Below the pieces are notes generated by a model, which worked only from the letters and a program-made list of their open reading frames with translations, did no database searches and was not told the origin of the DNA. Of a stretch of DNA of 64,000 nt, positions 16,189 through 28,339 are shown piece by piece. Position numbers and translations under genes: made by a program. The stretch lies in contig NC_134288.1 of NCBI RefSeq assembly GCF_949628215.1, positions 7,183,182-7,247,181 of the forward strand, written 5' to 3'. This DNA comes from Phalacrocorax aristotelis. Taxonomy: Eukaryota > Chordata > Aves > Suliformes > Phalacrocoracidae. Positions within the stretch are counted from its first letter, which is position 1, and each line of letters opens with the position of its first letter.

Positions 16189-17533
16189 CTGCCTGTCCTG
16201 GTCCCTGAGGTAGACCTGCAGGCAGGCGAAGCCAGCACACAGGCTCCTCCAGATGCCCTGCAAGAGACAGGGGTGGAGGTGCAGCTCCGCACTTGCCATG
16301 CACCCTAGGAAATCCTCTGCCTGCAGCTCCTCCACCCTCTTCTGCTGTTCCCCAGGCAGTGCAGTCAGGTACGCCCTCTGGAAGTGGGTCAGCACGAAGG
16401 CTGTGCTCATCGTGGGCAGCAGCAGGGACCAGAGCCCACCGGCATGGCGACCACAGGACCGAGCGGCTGGGAATAGACCAACGCATAGGATGGTCCCATG
16501 GGAGACAGCATGAAGGAGGCAGAAAGGTGGGTAGGGGCGGGTGTGGGCATCGTGGGGATGTCCCTTGTGTCAGCAGATGGCTTCTCCTTGCCCTTCCCAT
16601 GCAGGGAAGCAGCCCCAGGCTGCAGAGGGGCAGCACTGGCTGAAAGCAGAGGTGAGGGACTGGTGGCCTCCAAGGGGCTGGGGGCAGGATGGCTGGCTGC
16701 CCAGCAGGGCATGGGTGGCGTGGGGGAGGCAGCCCCAGCATCCTGCAGGTTGGCACCCTCCCTGCCCAGCTCGTTTGTGCCTGCTGCCGCGCTGGGGGCA
16801 GGCAGTCCGTAATACACCTGCACCTGTGTAATACAGGCTGCGGGCAGCGGTGCAGCCAGGGGAATGGCCCTGTTCAGCTCTGTCACCCCCCCAGGCTCAG
16901 CCCCTGCCAGTGCAATAGGGCTGGCTGGAGACTGGTGCCCTGGCAGGGCCACCACTGTCCCCAGCCCTCTGGCCTGCCTGCCTGCATGCTGCCTGCTGAG
17001 CGATGTTGAGGCCATGGCATGCAGGCAGCTCCTGGCTCTGTGATAGTTTTGGGGGGTGCCCTCGGGGTCAGAGGTGCTCCAGCCCCTTCCACAGGCAGCC
17101 ATGGTGCCTGGAGGCTGCCCGCAGCCCAGTGCTGCCCTGTCGGCAGTGCCCGCCTGGTTGTGAGCATCCCTGGATCTCACCCGTGGCTGCTGGATGCCTG
17201 CAGAAGCCACTGGTTTCACCCAGCTGGGCGAGAGCCAGGCAGCCCTGGGCAGCACCTGGGCATCTGCCTGATGCCCACCAGGCAGGCAGGGCTGGCAGAG
17301 AGCGTCTGGCAGGGCAGTGCCAGAGCCCGGCTGCCTGGGGCTGCCCTCAGCCGAGGCGGCTTTCCTCTCCATCAGCTCCCGCTTCTTCAGGGGCAGGCTG
17401 AGCAGGCTGAGACGTCCTGTGCAGGGTCCGCTCTCGCTGCAGTCAGGCAGCCCCATGTCCTGGGGCATTGTGGGGGCTGTGGACAGGTCCCAGCAATGCT
17501 GCTTCATCCATCCAGCCCTGAGAGCAGCAGCAT
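16189..17533 (-). other. Unidentified candidate coding stretch (two overlapping open frames)
   Basis: On the minus strand an open frame runs from an acceptor-like CTTTCCTAG just above 17533 to a stop at 16407. It holds non-random-looking peptides such as LSLLSLPLKKRELMERKAAS and TQVQVYYGLP, but is otherwise low-complexity. A second frame starts at the ATG at 16410, overlapping the first stop, and reads 74 codons (MSTAFVLTHFQRAYLTALPG onward, then EQQKRVEELQAEDFLGCM) to a donor-like CAG|GTGTGTAAG at 16189 in phase 0. The second frame looks like ordinary protein sequence. I recognise neither. It could be an exon pair of a lineage-specific gene, or chance frames in GC-rich DNA. Confidence 0.22.
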
Positions 17534-20500
17534 CTAGGAAAGCACCGAGCAGAGGATTACAGGGGATGGGGAACACTGGGTGGTCAGTGGCTGCGATGCT
17601 GGCAGAGATTCCAGGCCGGCAGCATCGCTCCCTGTGCCAGGGGAGCATTACACACTATGGCACTGGGGGGAAGTGCCCTCAGGCCTGGCTGGTCCCTGCA
17701 GCCCTTGGGGGTCGCACATGCTGAGGGGATGCGGTGGCACCTTGGGGCCAGGCTGGTCCCTTTCCATGGGTTAAGGGGAGCAGGGCCAGGCTGGGCTGGC
17801 TCCCATCCGCATCTCACTGTGACAGCTTGGGGCCACTGTAAGGAATGTGAGGAGGGATAACTGAGGGGTAAGGGAGACCCCTCCTAGGGGTTGGGGCTGA
17901 TGTTCCCCATGGCCAGGTCAGGCAGGAGCACCAGGAGGCAGACCGGACATAGGGACAAAGGGTTGAACCCCATGTACAGGGGTATGGGGAGGGGGGGTCA
18001 CAAAGTGGAGAGAGGGTGCCCTGGCTGCTCCCCACAGTCATAGGAGGGGGGCGAAAGGGTGGTGGCGCAGGGAGGTCCAGGGGTTTGCCGAGTGCTGTTA
18101 CCCATCTAGCTTTCTGAGCTTCAGCTGCAGTTCCCACCAACCCCACGGGTTTCACCTCTGGTCTCTTTGCAGTGAGCTCCCAGCCCCAGCTGTCCTACAG
18201 ATGCTCCCCATGCCGGGGAAATCCCACTGGCTCTTTTGACTGCCACAGGGGCTATAAATGCAGTGAGGGTTAGTGCTGGAGCGCTGCCACACAGGATGCT
18301 TTTTTTCTGCCATAATCATGCTTTTTTCCTGCCATCAGCTTTAAAACTCAGGTGGCTTTAACACCTGAGGCAGTATGAGCCAGCCCTGAGCAGGGCTGTG
18401 CCATGGCCCTGCTCTGCAGCACCATCCTGGCTGTGCAGAATCAGCCCTTGAATGGGGTCTGCAACCTCCCTGCTTGTTTGTAGGGGTCTCTGAAGAGAGA
18501 GATCCCTTCCCCGCAGGATGGGAGCTTTGCATCCCCGGCCCTGGCAAAGCCTGGAGCAGGGACGGCCATCCTGTGCACTCAAATCGGTGCAAAGCCACGA
18601 GCCCAAGCCTGCTGCAGAGGTGGTGGCATTGCTTCTCCCTCTCGCTCACCCCTGGCATGGTCCTGCCAAGCTCTGGGCTTTCCCCAAATGCACCTTCTTC
18701 CCTCCTGCAGGACAGACACCGCATTGCCTCCCAACATGAGCAAGGAGCTGAGACATGCTCCCTATACCTGCCCCACACCCAGGGCCCCTTCCCACCTGGG
18801 CAAGGGGATGGTGCAGCCCTTACCTCCTAGCCAGGCTGAGCCGGAGGGTGCAGGACTCAGCCCGTCTCCTGCACCGCACTGCAGGCACTGAGCAGCAGTG
18901 GAGAAGGTCACCCCATGGGACAGTGTGGGAGGCTGTTCGCAAATGCGATCCTGCTCTCCTCACCGCCTTTCGAAGCAGCTGCAGGAAAGGAAGGGGGAGC
19001 CCACCCAGGTATGCACTGCAGCCCCGTGCCCTGGGAAACCGAGCCTGTGGCATGGGAAGAGGGTCTGGGGCCAGAGGTGGCTGGGGACACAGGGGCCGTT
19101 GGGCTGCAACCCTCGCCAAGGTGACCCTGCCGGTGCTGCCATGTGGGGATCTGGTGGAACAGAGGGTGGCCTTGGGAGATTGCCCATGGAGCCAGTGCCA
19201 CGCAAGCTCTGGGCATCCCAGTGTGGCCTCAGCCCCATGGCTGTCCTGGCAGCCCAGGGTCCCAGGACCCCCCTGGGCCCGGCTCACCCACAGCAGAGGT
19301 GGGAGGAGGAACAGAGGTGAAACCACCTCCTCCAGCCCTTGACATTTAAAGCACATGCTCTGCCTTTGTTTTGTGGTTAAACACTGCTGGGTGAAAACAC
19401 CTTCCCCAGCTTGGCAAAGTGCTGCTCACAGTCATCTCAGTACCACGAGCAGGGGATGGTGGCGGGCAAGCACACTGAGACAGTGACGTGGGACAGGCTG
19501 CCAGACCTGGGGAAAGTGTGGCTGGCAGTGAGCACCCGGGTGATGTCCTACAGCCTCAGCTCGAAGGTGTCAAGAGATTCGCAGCACAGTGCTGAGGACA
19601 AGACAGAGCTGTGAGAGCTGCCCAGGACCAGAAGCACCATGGAGGAGGAGAGGAGGTGCTGACCCACCAGGCAAGGTAGGGACAACTGCTTGCTTCTGCC
19701 GTGCTGCTTCTTGCCACCCTGTTAGCCCTGCAGTGGTGCCAGCTTGGTTTTCCTTCTCTCCAAGAGCATCAGGAAGGTGCTGCCATCAGGACCATCCTTT
19801 GTTTCACCAGGGACAAAGCACCTTTGTTCCTCCCGGTGGTGGGAGCAGGGTGGCTGGCTCCCAGGGCCAGTTCCCCACGGACACAGCCAGCTGCTGGCTC
19901 CCCCCTGCCCTTGCCTCTGCAGTGAGTGCACTCACTGGCCCTTCCTCCCACCACCCCGAGAGCCATCGGACCTGGTGTGAGTCACCATGGCCACATCCCA
20001 GGGTGAGAGGTGGCTGGGTGAGCTGGGGCAGGTGTTGGGAGGGAAGGACCTTTCAGTAGGAAAATGCCAGTGGGGGTAGAGGGGTGCTGCTGTGTGGAGC
20101 ATGTGCACACACACACGAACATAGGGATGTCTGAGTTCAACCACCCTGAGCTTTTTTAGCTCACACTTAAACCAGGGTGTCCTAACCACCTGCTGATGGC
20201 AGCACTCCTTGTCCTTTCCTCGGCAGCAGTGCACATTGGGCACAGGTCCTTGCGTGGGATCACCCCATAACGTGACCAGCTGGAGCACATAGCAGTGCAG
20301 CCATGTCCTACCACCATCTGCATCCAGAGGTCAGACAGGGATGAATTCCAGCCCGCATGGCTGTACCTGAACTGAAGGACATCAGCAGTGCTTGGCTCAG
20401 CTTGCTGGCTGCTCATGGGACAATGAAAGAGCAAAGGTCCTTGCCCCTGCAGAGCTGGCCCTACACCCTGGCCCTTCTGCAGCTTGGACCTGCGCTGTGC

Positions 20501-20560
20501 ATCTGTGTTGCTGTCAACATGGGGTGGCGGGGAGCAGAGCCAGGTAATAGCCCTACCTGA
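17534..20560. other. Intergenic sequence, nothing recognised
   Basis: GC-rich sequence with many overlapping open frames on both strands and no recognisable protein domain, transposon or RNA gene. Confidence 0.4.
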
Positions 20561-20564
20561 GGGG

Positions 20565-21226
20565 ATGCAACGCTAGACATGATGGGCACCGGTGCAAGTG
20601 AGCTCATCGGAGACATCAAGATTGGAGGCAGCCTGGGCCACAGTGATCTTGCATTGGTGGAGTTCACACTCCTGAGGGATATGGGAAAAACAAAGAGTAT
20701 AGTCAGGACCCTAAATTTTAGGAAAGCAGAATTCCAGCTCTTCAGGGAGTTACTCAGCAAGACCCCGTGGGAAACGGTCCTGAGGGACAAGGGAACAGAA
20801 GAGAGCTGGCAGATCTTTATGGGCATGGTCCATACAGCGCAAGAGCTCTCAGTTCCCAGGTATACGAAATCAGGCAAGGAAGGGAAGAGACTAGCACGAC
20901 TGAGTCAAAACCTGCTGGTGAAACTAAATGGCAAGAGGGAACTGCACAGGCAGTGGAAGCAGGGACAGGTATCCAGGGAAGAGTATAAAGACGCTGCCTG
21001 GTTGTGTAGGGATGGGGTCAGGAGGGCAAAGGCGCAGCTGAGGCTGAGTTTGGGAAGGGATGCAAATAACAAGAAAGGCTTCTACAGGTATGTCAACCAG
21101 AAAAGGAAAGTCAAAGAAAGTGTACCCCCCGATGAACAAGAACAGTGGCCTAGTATCAACAGACGAGGAGAAGGCTGAGGTACTCAACAATTTTATTGTG
21201 TCAGTTTTCACTGGTCCCTGTAATCT
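20565..21226 (+). mobile_element. CR1 LINE fragment (end of endonuclease to start of reverse transcriptase)
   Basis: The translation from about 20579 follows the CR1 ORF2 polyprotein: ELIGDIKIGGSLGHSDLALV, then a block around FRELLSKTPWE, KLNGKRELHRQWKQGQ, EEYKDAAWLCRDGVRRAKAQ and NNKKGFYRYVNQKRK, and in the next frame EKAEVLNNFIVSVFTG. This is the segment between the endonuclease domain and the reverse transcriptase start. The frame is open for about 180 codons, then shifts once near 21120. The fragment stops abruptly where a 70-bp repeat begins. CR1 is the dominant LINE of birds. The element is truncated at both ends here. Confidence 0.88.
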
Positions 21227-21296
21227 TGAGGGACTGAAGACCTCCCTTCCCCAGGGGACGCTGTCTGTCAGAGGGTCAAGGGCCAAGCCTGCACCA
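21227..21296 (+). repeat. 70-bp direct repeat, copy A
   Basis: This stretch, starting TGAGGGACTGAAG and ending AAGCCTGCACCA, matches 27591-27660 at 68 of 70 positions in the same orientation. It abuts the 3' edge of the CR1 fragment. The two copies bracket the FSIP2-like pseudogene. I do not recognise the sequence as a known repeat family. Confidence 0.85.
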
Positions 21297-21996
21297 CAGC
21301 AGGGTACAGAGTTCCTGTCAGAGAGGGGATTGCTCCCCTTTTGGTGAGCCCTGGGACAGGCTGCAGCTCTGGGCCACACCAAACGGCACATCTAGAGCTC
21401 CAGGCAGCAGAGGGCAACGGAGGGCTCTGGGAAGCACAAAAACAGAAATGGGGGTGCCTTGGGAGGCACAGAAAGGCTGTTTGGCAGCCCCCCGCTTGCC
21501 CCGAAAGGCCCATGCTGGTCTCTAGGGGACATGGAAAGGCAAATGCCTCGAGGAGACAAGAGGATTTCTCTGGGAAAGATGAAAAGCTGAAGGCCGGTCT
21601 CTTGGCAGGACACTGAAAATCCCACTGAGGGTCCTGGGTGGGAACCCAAAGGCCTTTCAGGAGGTCTTGACGGGGTGAGAGAATAAATGCACAGAAAAAG
21701 GCACTGCCTTCAACAGCACCTACATACAGGACTCACATAAGGCATGAGTAGAGCTTTACAGAGCTGGAGCAGTCCCTCCAATAGCCCAGCCGCAAAGCTT
21801 TCTAAACAAGGCAAAAAACCGTTGGCTACCCTTCTTTTCCCTACTTAAGATTCCCTGAATAGCTGGGTCTTAGCCTCACCGAGGATGTAGGAAGGGGGAA
21901 GACGGGGGAAAGCAGTGCAGGGAAAATGCCCACACATGGTATGGCCTATGGCGTAGGCCATAAACGTAGGCACAAGCAAGTCCTCGGGAGCAAACT
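21297..21996. other. Spacer between repeat copy A and the FSIP2-like copy
   Basis: Nothing recognised. It may be the downstream part of the duplicated FSIP2-like segment. Confidence 0.35.
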
Positions 21997-24900
21997 TTAT
22001 TGTCTGCCTGGGGGAGCTGCCCGGGGACTCTGTGGCCCTGGAGCCGCACGCCTCCTCAGGACACCCTCCACAAGGCTCCCAGCTACCGCCCTCTTTAATG
22101 ACACGGGCTGCATGGGCTCCTCCAGCAAAAGCTTTAAACACACGGGTCTGCGCCGTGCTCCTGCCGGGTTAGGAGGCTTCAGACCCGCTGGAGGCGTGGG
22201 CTGCCTTGCAAACTGCGGGCCTGTGGAGGGGAGGGTGCCTGCGGTGTTCCCCGGCCTGAGTATATGCAGAGTTTCCCACACGGGCACTGAAGACCTTGCT
22301 GTGCCTCCAGAGGTGTCATCCCAGGACTTCTGAAAGCCTTCTGTTGGCCGGCAAGCGTCTTGCTCAGCGCCTGGGAGGGGAGGTGGGAGAAGAGTACATG
22401 AGCTCTCCTCTTTGCATTGCCCTGCGTCCTCTGAAGGTGTGACTATTGCAGGGAGGCTGAGAGGTGGCAAGACCTTCCTGGGTTGAAGCTTCTCTGTTTT
22501 TTGCTTGGACTTCCTTTCTTCCTCTAACTTGTTCTTCATGGTTTCTGCAACTTCAAGGGCAATGGTTTTGGCATACCCGATCAATTCTACATCCAGCTGC
22601 TGAACTCTCGAGATGGCTTTCTGAATGCTCTGCGTGGCAATCTCACGACTCACTCGTGAGACGTCAGCAGCGTTTTGCAGTGGTTGCAACTTGGGCAACT
22701 TTGCTCTCTTGCTTGCTTCTGGGATCGGCCGTTCCAATGCTCTGGGTGATCCTTATCCTTCTGTCACGCTCTGAAGCTTCAGGATCTCAGAAAACTGAAA
22801 GCAAAAGTCCTGTTCAAACTGAGAAGCTACGAAGGATGACAAGGTGGAGCTAACACTTTCAACAGCCTCTTTGGTCGCTTTGTCAATAGAAGACTGCAAA
22901 GATGCTCTGTCGGAAGCTGCTGGTTCCACCTCCCTCCATCCCTCTTCTCCAGATTTGCCCGCTTGGAAGGCTCTTCTGGCAACAAGCTCTGACAGCTTCT
23001 GCCTGGCTGCCGGCCCTGGCTCAGCTGCATCAGACGTGCTGGATACCAAATGCTCCCCAAAGCTCTCCAACATGGTTGCCACAATCTCTCAAGCCACGCG
23101 TCCAATTTCATCCTGGCGATCCAGGGAAGTGTCCAAAGGCTCTGCCCGTCTAGCACTGGCAAACAACCTTCTGCTGACCTCATGGGGAGCCCTCCTTAGG
23201 GTGTGGATGGACTGATCCAGTGCCTTCACCCGCTCCAGCACTTCCTGGAGCATGGTCTCGGCCATCTCTTTAACCTCCCAGTCTTCTGGCAGCATAGCTC
23301 GCAGCAGCACAGGCTGTATGCTGGTAGGCACTTCTCCAGCACACTTTGGAGACTAAAATGATGAGCAGTTGATGAGTGAAGGCGTTCCTTCACCTCAGTT
23401 TGCTTCCCTCTTCCTCCTCACAAGCCCCCGGCCCGCACAAGTCCCTAGCAGTCAAGCTTAAAAAACTGGTTTCTCTGTAGGCCATCTGGCACGTGGAGGT
23501 CTCTGGTCTCCCACGGCCAGGAGCCAAGTGTTGTGGGCACTTCTCAGAATCAAGCAGGTGCCATTTTGCTTAGAGCAAAGGGCGCTGTAACCCCCCTCCC
23601 TGGACCTCAGCATGGTGAGCCAGGTGCTGCGGACCCTGAACTAGATGCGAAACCAGCACCATGGACCATGCGGCCATTTAGTGCAGCTCACAGGCTTGTG
23701 CTAAATGTGTGAGTCCGTCTGCAGACGTGGCCACTGGGAGTGCCCAGGCACGCTTTTGTGTCAGAACGGGCTAGTGCCTCGTGTCCGAGAGACACAGGAA
23801 GGAAAGTGCCCGCTTCTTGGTCTCTGACAGCCACCCTCAAACGAGGGCACATTGCGCTCCAGCCGGAGGCCGACCTCCTCAGCGACAAGCACGGCTCGCT
23901 AGCCCCCAGCGGCTGTGCTACCACACAGCAGAGGCGGCCTCCAGCATCTGCCCGGCTCCTACTCACTGGCCTCCCTTTGAGAGCGGACTTTTCGGAGGTG
24001 CTCCGGGTGCCTGGCTGTCTCCTCTTTTCCAGCTGCTGCTGCTGTTGGCGCTCAGCCTGCTGGAGGAAGCGTTGCTCTTTTTCAAGAGCCTCCAGTCTCT
24101 CATTTCACTTCTCAATCACAGTGAGATGCCTGTCAAGAGAAAGGCAGCTGAAAAGGAGCTACTCTGTCTGTCTTGCCCAGGCCATTTTCCACTCAGCCAC
24201 TCCCATCGGGTGACTTTGCTCCAGTAGTCCCCGCAGCAGCTTCCAGACTCCTGTCCAAGGCTCCAAATACAGACCGCGCCAATGTGTTTGCAGCTGGCAC
24301 CGGCTCCTTCCACCGCTGGGCTTTGTTTGTTTACTGGACCATGAGGCTCCAGGACTTCTCTCAGGGACCACAGGCGCCCTTCGAGAGCAAGCATTACTTG
24401 GCCTTTTCTTACCTCTGCCTCCTCTTCCTCTCTCCATGTGGCAAACTCTTTCTTTGCTCCTGCAGCAGCCACTCTTGCAGGTGAGAAACATCGGCTCTCC
24501 CAGCGGTTCGGAGGCATCCTCTAATTTGGCCAGGTCTTGCAGAAGCTTCTTCTGAAAGGCGACACCAGGCTGTGGCTTGCTGTTGCCTGCACAAGCGCTC
24601 ACACCCCTGCACCCCAAGGCGTCCCGTGGGCCTAGGACAGGGCTCTGCTTCAGCCACGTGGTGAGGGCAGAAGAGAAATTACCCCCTCGGGACTCTGCGG
24701 GCTTGCACGACCTTCCTGCCCGTGCCCACCCCAGGGCTGGCCCGGCTGTGAGACGGGTAGTCCTTTCCCTGCCACAATGCCCAGCCCACCAGCTCAGCCC
24801 TCATCTCTTCTGCACTGACCGCCTCCCCGAGATGCCGCAAGCAAAGCCCCAGCCCTCGGCACCGTGCCACTGACAGGTGTCCATGAACACTCCGCTTTGC

Positions 24901-25532
24901 CTATCTCCTCTCTCATGAACGTTTTCTCTGCCTCCAGGTTGAGTGTGGTCAGATACTGCCAGTACTCATTGAACTCCTTCAGAGTGCAAACCACCTATGC
25001 AGAGACAGCCCCCAAGAAGTGTCAAGCCAGCTACGCAGACTGCCTTCCCCCAGACGGCAGCGGGAGGGGAGCTGCTCCTCTGCGCTCCCTCCTGTCCCAG
25101 GTGGCGGGGCCCTGACTGCCCCCCACACTCTGCCAGGGCCAAGCGGCGCACCGGGCCTCGCACCAGCTGCCTCCTCAACGCTCGGGCAGCGTGGCGCAGC
25201 CTGAGAAGAGCAGGAGTGGGAGTTGCCAGAGGGACGCTGGCGCCGCTTCTGCTCCCAGGGCAACCCACCCCACAGTGCTGTGTGTCCTCCGCCAGCAACG
25301 CGCGGCTGCAGCAGGCGCTCTGGGGACCCTGCTTGATGAGGGCTGTTTTTATCAGCCAGACGTCCAAACCTACGTTGCCGTCACTGGTGATGTAACCCCC
25401 CTCTCTTCAGCCTCAGCAGGTTGTCCTTGTGGTAGGCCTGCAGGTGTGGGTCATGCAGGCTGTTGTATTCTGTGCTCAGTAGGCAGCAGTATGGATCTCC
25501 CAGATTGAAATAACCAGAGGGCTGGTGAAGCT
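21997..25532 (-). pseudogene. FSIP2: FSIP2-like (fibrous sheath-interacting protein 2) gene copy, decayed
   Basis: FSIP2 is a very large sperm-tail protein of the fibrous sheath. Exon-like pieces in minus-strand order match human FSIP2 as I remember it: 25391-25532 (YFNLGDPYC, YNSLHDPHLQAYHK; human NLTDPYC, YKSLHDPHLKAYYK), about 24900-24994 (VVCTLKEFNEYWQYLTTLNL; human VVCTLRELNKYRQYLTSLKL), 24430-24560 (DVSHLQEWLLQE; human DVSRFQEWLLQE) and 23980-24118 (a Q-rich coiled coil, ALEKEQRFLQQAERQQQQQ). At 22745-23345 and 21997-22740 there are helical segments that fit poorly to anything I recall. Splice sites remain visible at several pieces. Lesions: an extra G in a run of six at about 25395 shifts the frame, TGA at 24105-24107 and at 23089-23091 lie in otherwise good frames, and 24430-24560 needs more than one frame. 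It is therefore a partial, broken copy and not the functional gene. Confidence 0.72.
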
Positions 25533-27590
25533 GTAAATTTCTAGAGTGTGGAGGAGGCAGGTGAGAGCAGCAAAGAGGTGCCAAGAGGTACTTGTGAAAA
25601 GGTCAAGGTAGTTTGAAGACCAACAAACACTCTTCTCCATCCTTCTGAAGGTGCAGAGGACACCACAGCCAGACTGCAGGCCCAGGCTGGACTGGGCTAG
25701 ACTGTGATGGGGTGGGCTGTGATGGGCTGGGCTGGGGAGAGAAGACAAACCACACCAGCAAAGTAGGCATTTTAGGCCACCGTGAAGAACTACAGGCCTT
25801 GTCACAACAGAAACAAACCTTTAGAGTGGAAAGTTCAAGCCCAGTGGTTCAAAAGCAGCAAATGGATAATGCACTGAAAACAGTCTCCTCGGGGTTAGGC
25901 AGGCCCAAAGGGTGTGTCAGCTAACTCTGCCTCCATGGAAGTCTCTGCCTTGAGAAAAATGCACTGCAAGCTGGAGTAGGAGGAGGACACTGCGTGCATT
26001 AACCAAGCAGAGAAGCCTGAGCTTTTCCAAAGATGCCAACCAGGCAAGCAGGAGAAGGTTGGCCTCTTCCTCAAGAGTGCCCCGCAGGCTGCCTCGACGT
26101 TGCTGGGTGGGCTGGAAGGGCACATTGCCCGGCGCTCGGACACACTGCCGCCTGCTGCAGGCGGGGCCGCCGCCTCACGCTTGCACGGCGCCAGAAAACA
26201 GTCCCAAAAACTGACAACTCCTCCTTTTTGTCTCCATGCCAGGGAGCCAGGAGCTTTCCTCTAATCCCTAAACTGAAGGGCTGCAGTGCTCACTGTAGAG
26301 CAGGTGGCCACAAGGACTTCTTTGAATGACGGGAACCCCGTAAAAAAGGAGAGCTTTTCTACCCCTTTCCACTTCTTTTACCTTTTCCCCCAGCTTTGTC
26401 CTGCAGACGACAGGCTTGGAGCCGGGCAGCAGAGGGATTTTGACCCCAAGTGGGAGGTCCAGCAGCCCAGTACCTCCTTCTGCCAGTTGCCGTCTCCTGT
26501 TCCCGAGCTAGAAAGAGGGAGACACTCATGGGCACTCAGGCACTGCCTCCATCAGCCTCCCGCACGGCAGTTGCTAGAAAGGCTGTCGCAACACTCCAAC
26601 CCGGGGGAGCGCCAAGAGCGGCCCAAAGCTGCTCTCTGCTTCCATGCCCCCATCCCCACAACTCCCACCCCTTCCTCCACCCCCGTCTGCAGGCCCTCCC
26701 ACCAGTTTAGCTGTAAGCCAGGCTGGGCAGAGAGGCAGGACTCCCTGCAAACTCTGCAAGGCCCATCCACCTTTGGAGCCTCTCAGCTCCCCTGGCACAT
26801 CCTGAGGCCCCAGAGCAGCCCTGCATGTCCCAGGCTCCCGGGCTGAGCCCTCTCCATCGGCCTGTTGCTCACCTCTCCCGTCTTCCCTGCTGCACTCAAC
26901 AGTGCATCTACGTTTCGGACACCAGCAGTGATATGGTGCTCCATGACTCCTTCCAAGAGCTCTCCTGGAGCTGCGACACTGTGCCAGCACCTCTCGCTCC
27001 AGAGGCACCCAGCTGTGGCCGCCCCAGCTGGTCTCCCAGAGAGTGGCTATACAGAGCAATCGCACAATTTTGCATCATCACGTTGCTGCGCCACCGCACT
27101 GTTGCATCCTTGTGCTGCCGTGCTGCCACCAGGCTGCTGCCCGGCCGCCCCGGGGCCCACCTGGACTCACATGTGGGCCACCCGCTCTTGCTGACCTTGC
27201 TTTGAGCAGGGGGTCTCGACTAGGTGCTGACCTGCTGCCCCTTCTTCCTCCTTGGGACCTCTTTTTCCCAGCTGTGGTCTTCTGATGGCAGGACTGGAGC
27301 CGTGCTGCCCGCAGGCTGCTGCTGCACTGGCTTTGGTAGACCATTTTTAGAGCATTGCCCTGCCTCGGGCAAAGCAGCCCCCACGCAGGCAATGGCACTG
27401 ACTTGGCCCCACCCCTGACCCACGGCGCCATTTGTGCCCTGTACCTCCCCCAGCTTTCAGCTGTGGAGGACAGGGTGGGAGGCCACTGCAGCCAGTCTTG
27501 AGGGGAAAAGAGGGTAAAAGGAGTTCCCTGGCGCATATAGAAAGGCAGAAGGAGGGCTCTGTGTCCTGCCAACTATTTGACTTGTCTTCC
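25533..27590. other. Upstream flank of the FSIP2-like copy
   Basis: Minus-strand frames in this flank (for example at 26.9-27.1 kb) do not match the FSIP2 N-terminus that I can recall. No other gene or element was recognised. Confidence 0.35.
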
Positions 27591-27660
27591 TGAGGGACTG
27601 AAGGCCTCCCTTCCCCAGGGGACGCTGCCTGTCAGAGGGTCAAGGGCCAAGCCTGCACCA
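27591..27660 (+). repeat. 70-bp direct repeat, copy B
   Basis: Second copy of the repeat at 21227-21296, in the same orientation, 6,364 bases further on, with two mismatches (A/G and T/C). Beyond the shared end (GCACCA) the two flanks differ completely, so the borders are sharp. Confidence 0.85.
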
Positions 27661-28339
27661 GGTCCCTTCTTCCCACCCTGGTGCCCTGGGCTGCCCCCTG
27701 CCCCCTTCCCAGGCCTGGCCAGGCGCAGGAAGGTGCCAGGAGCTTGGGAGAAGGGGAAGCCCGGAGCTGCTCCGGAGCTGGGAGCTTGGCTCGCACTCTC
27801 AGGCCATGAGCTGGGTGGCCCTTCTGGGTGGCTCATCCCCTACTGAAATTGAGCATCCCTGCTCCGGGCTCATGCCGGAGCGGTGCTCACCGGCAGCAGC
27901 TGGGTCCCGCCCAGAGCCTGAACCAGTGCCTTCTGTGTCCCTTTCCAGGCTGAAGCCATGGGAGCCCAGCCCTGCCCGCAGGGCAGCATGGAGCCAAAAA
28001 GCCACCTGTGCAGAGTAAGGAGCTTCTGGGTGCTGAAGCAGTCACTGGGCTGGGGTCTGTGCCCAGGGCTGCTCACCCCTGCCCTCTCTGCTCCTGTAGA
28101 TCTGCAAGACCTTGCCACTCCCCAAGCTGCTGAAGCAAAGTGCAGGATCCTCTGGCTGCAGGCGTGGGCCTGTCAGTTCTTGTGGGTGCTGGTGGCAAAG
28201 GAGCCACCCAGCCTCCAGCCAGCTCCTGCTGGGGATGTGCCCAGGGGAGCAAGAGGGGGCAGGGATGCTGAGACACCCATCCCACAGGTCTGCTCAGCTG
28301 GCCAGGGCAGGACCAATGCACTTTTCTGCTTGCCTTTCG
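27661..28339. other. Spacer between repeat copy B and the CR1 3' fragment
   Basis: GC-rich sequence without a recognised exon or element. Confidence 0.35.
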
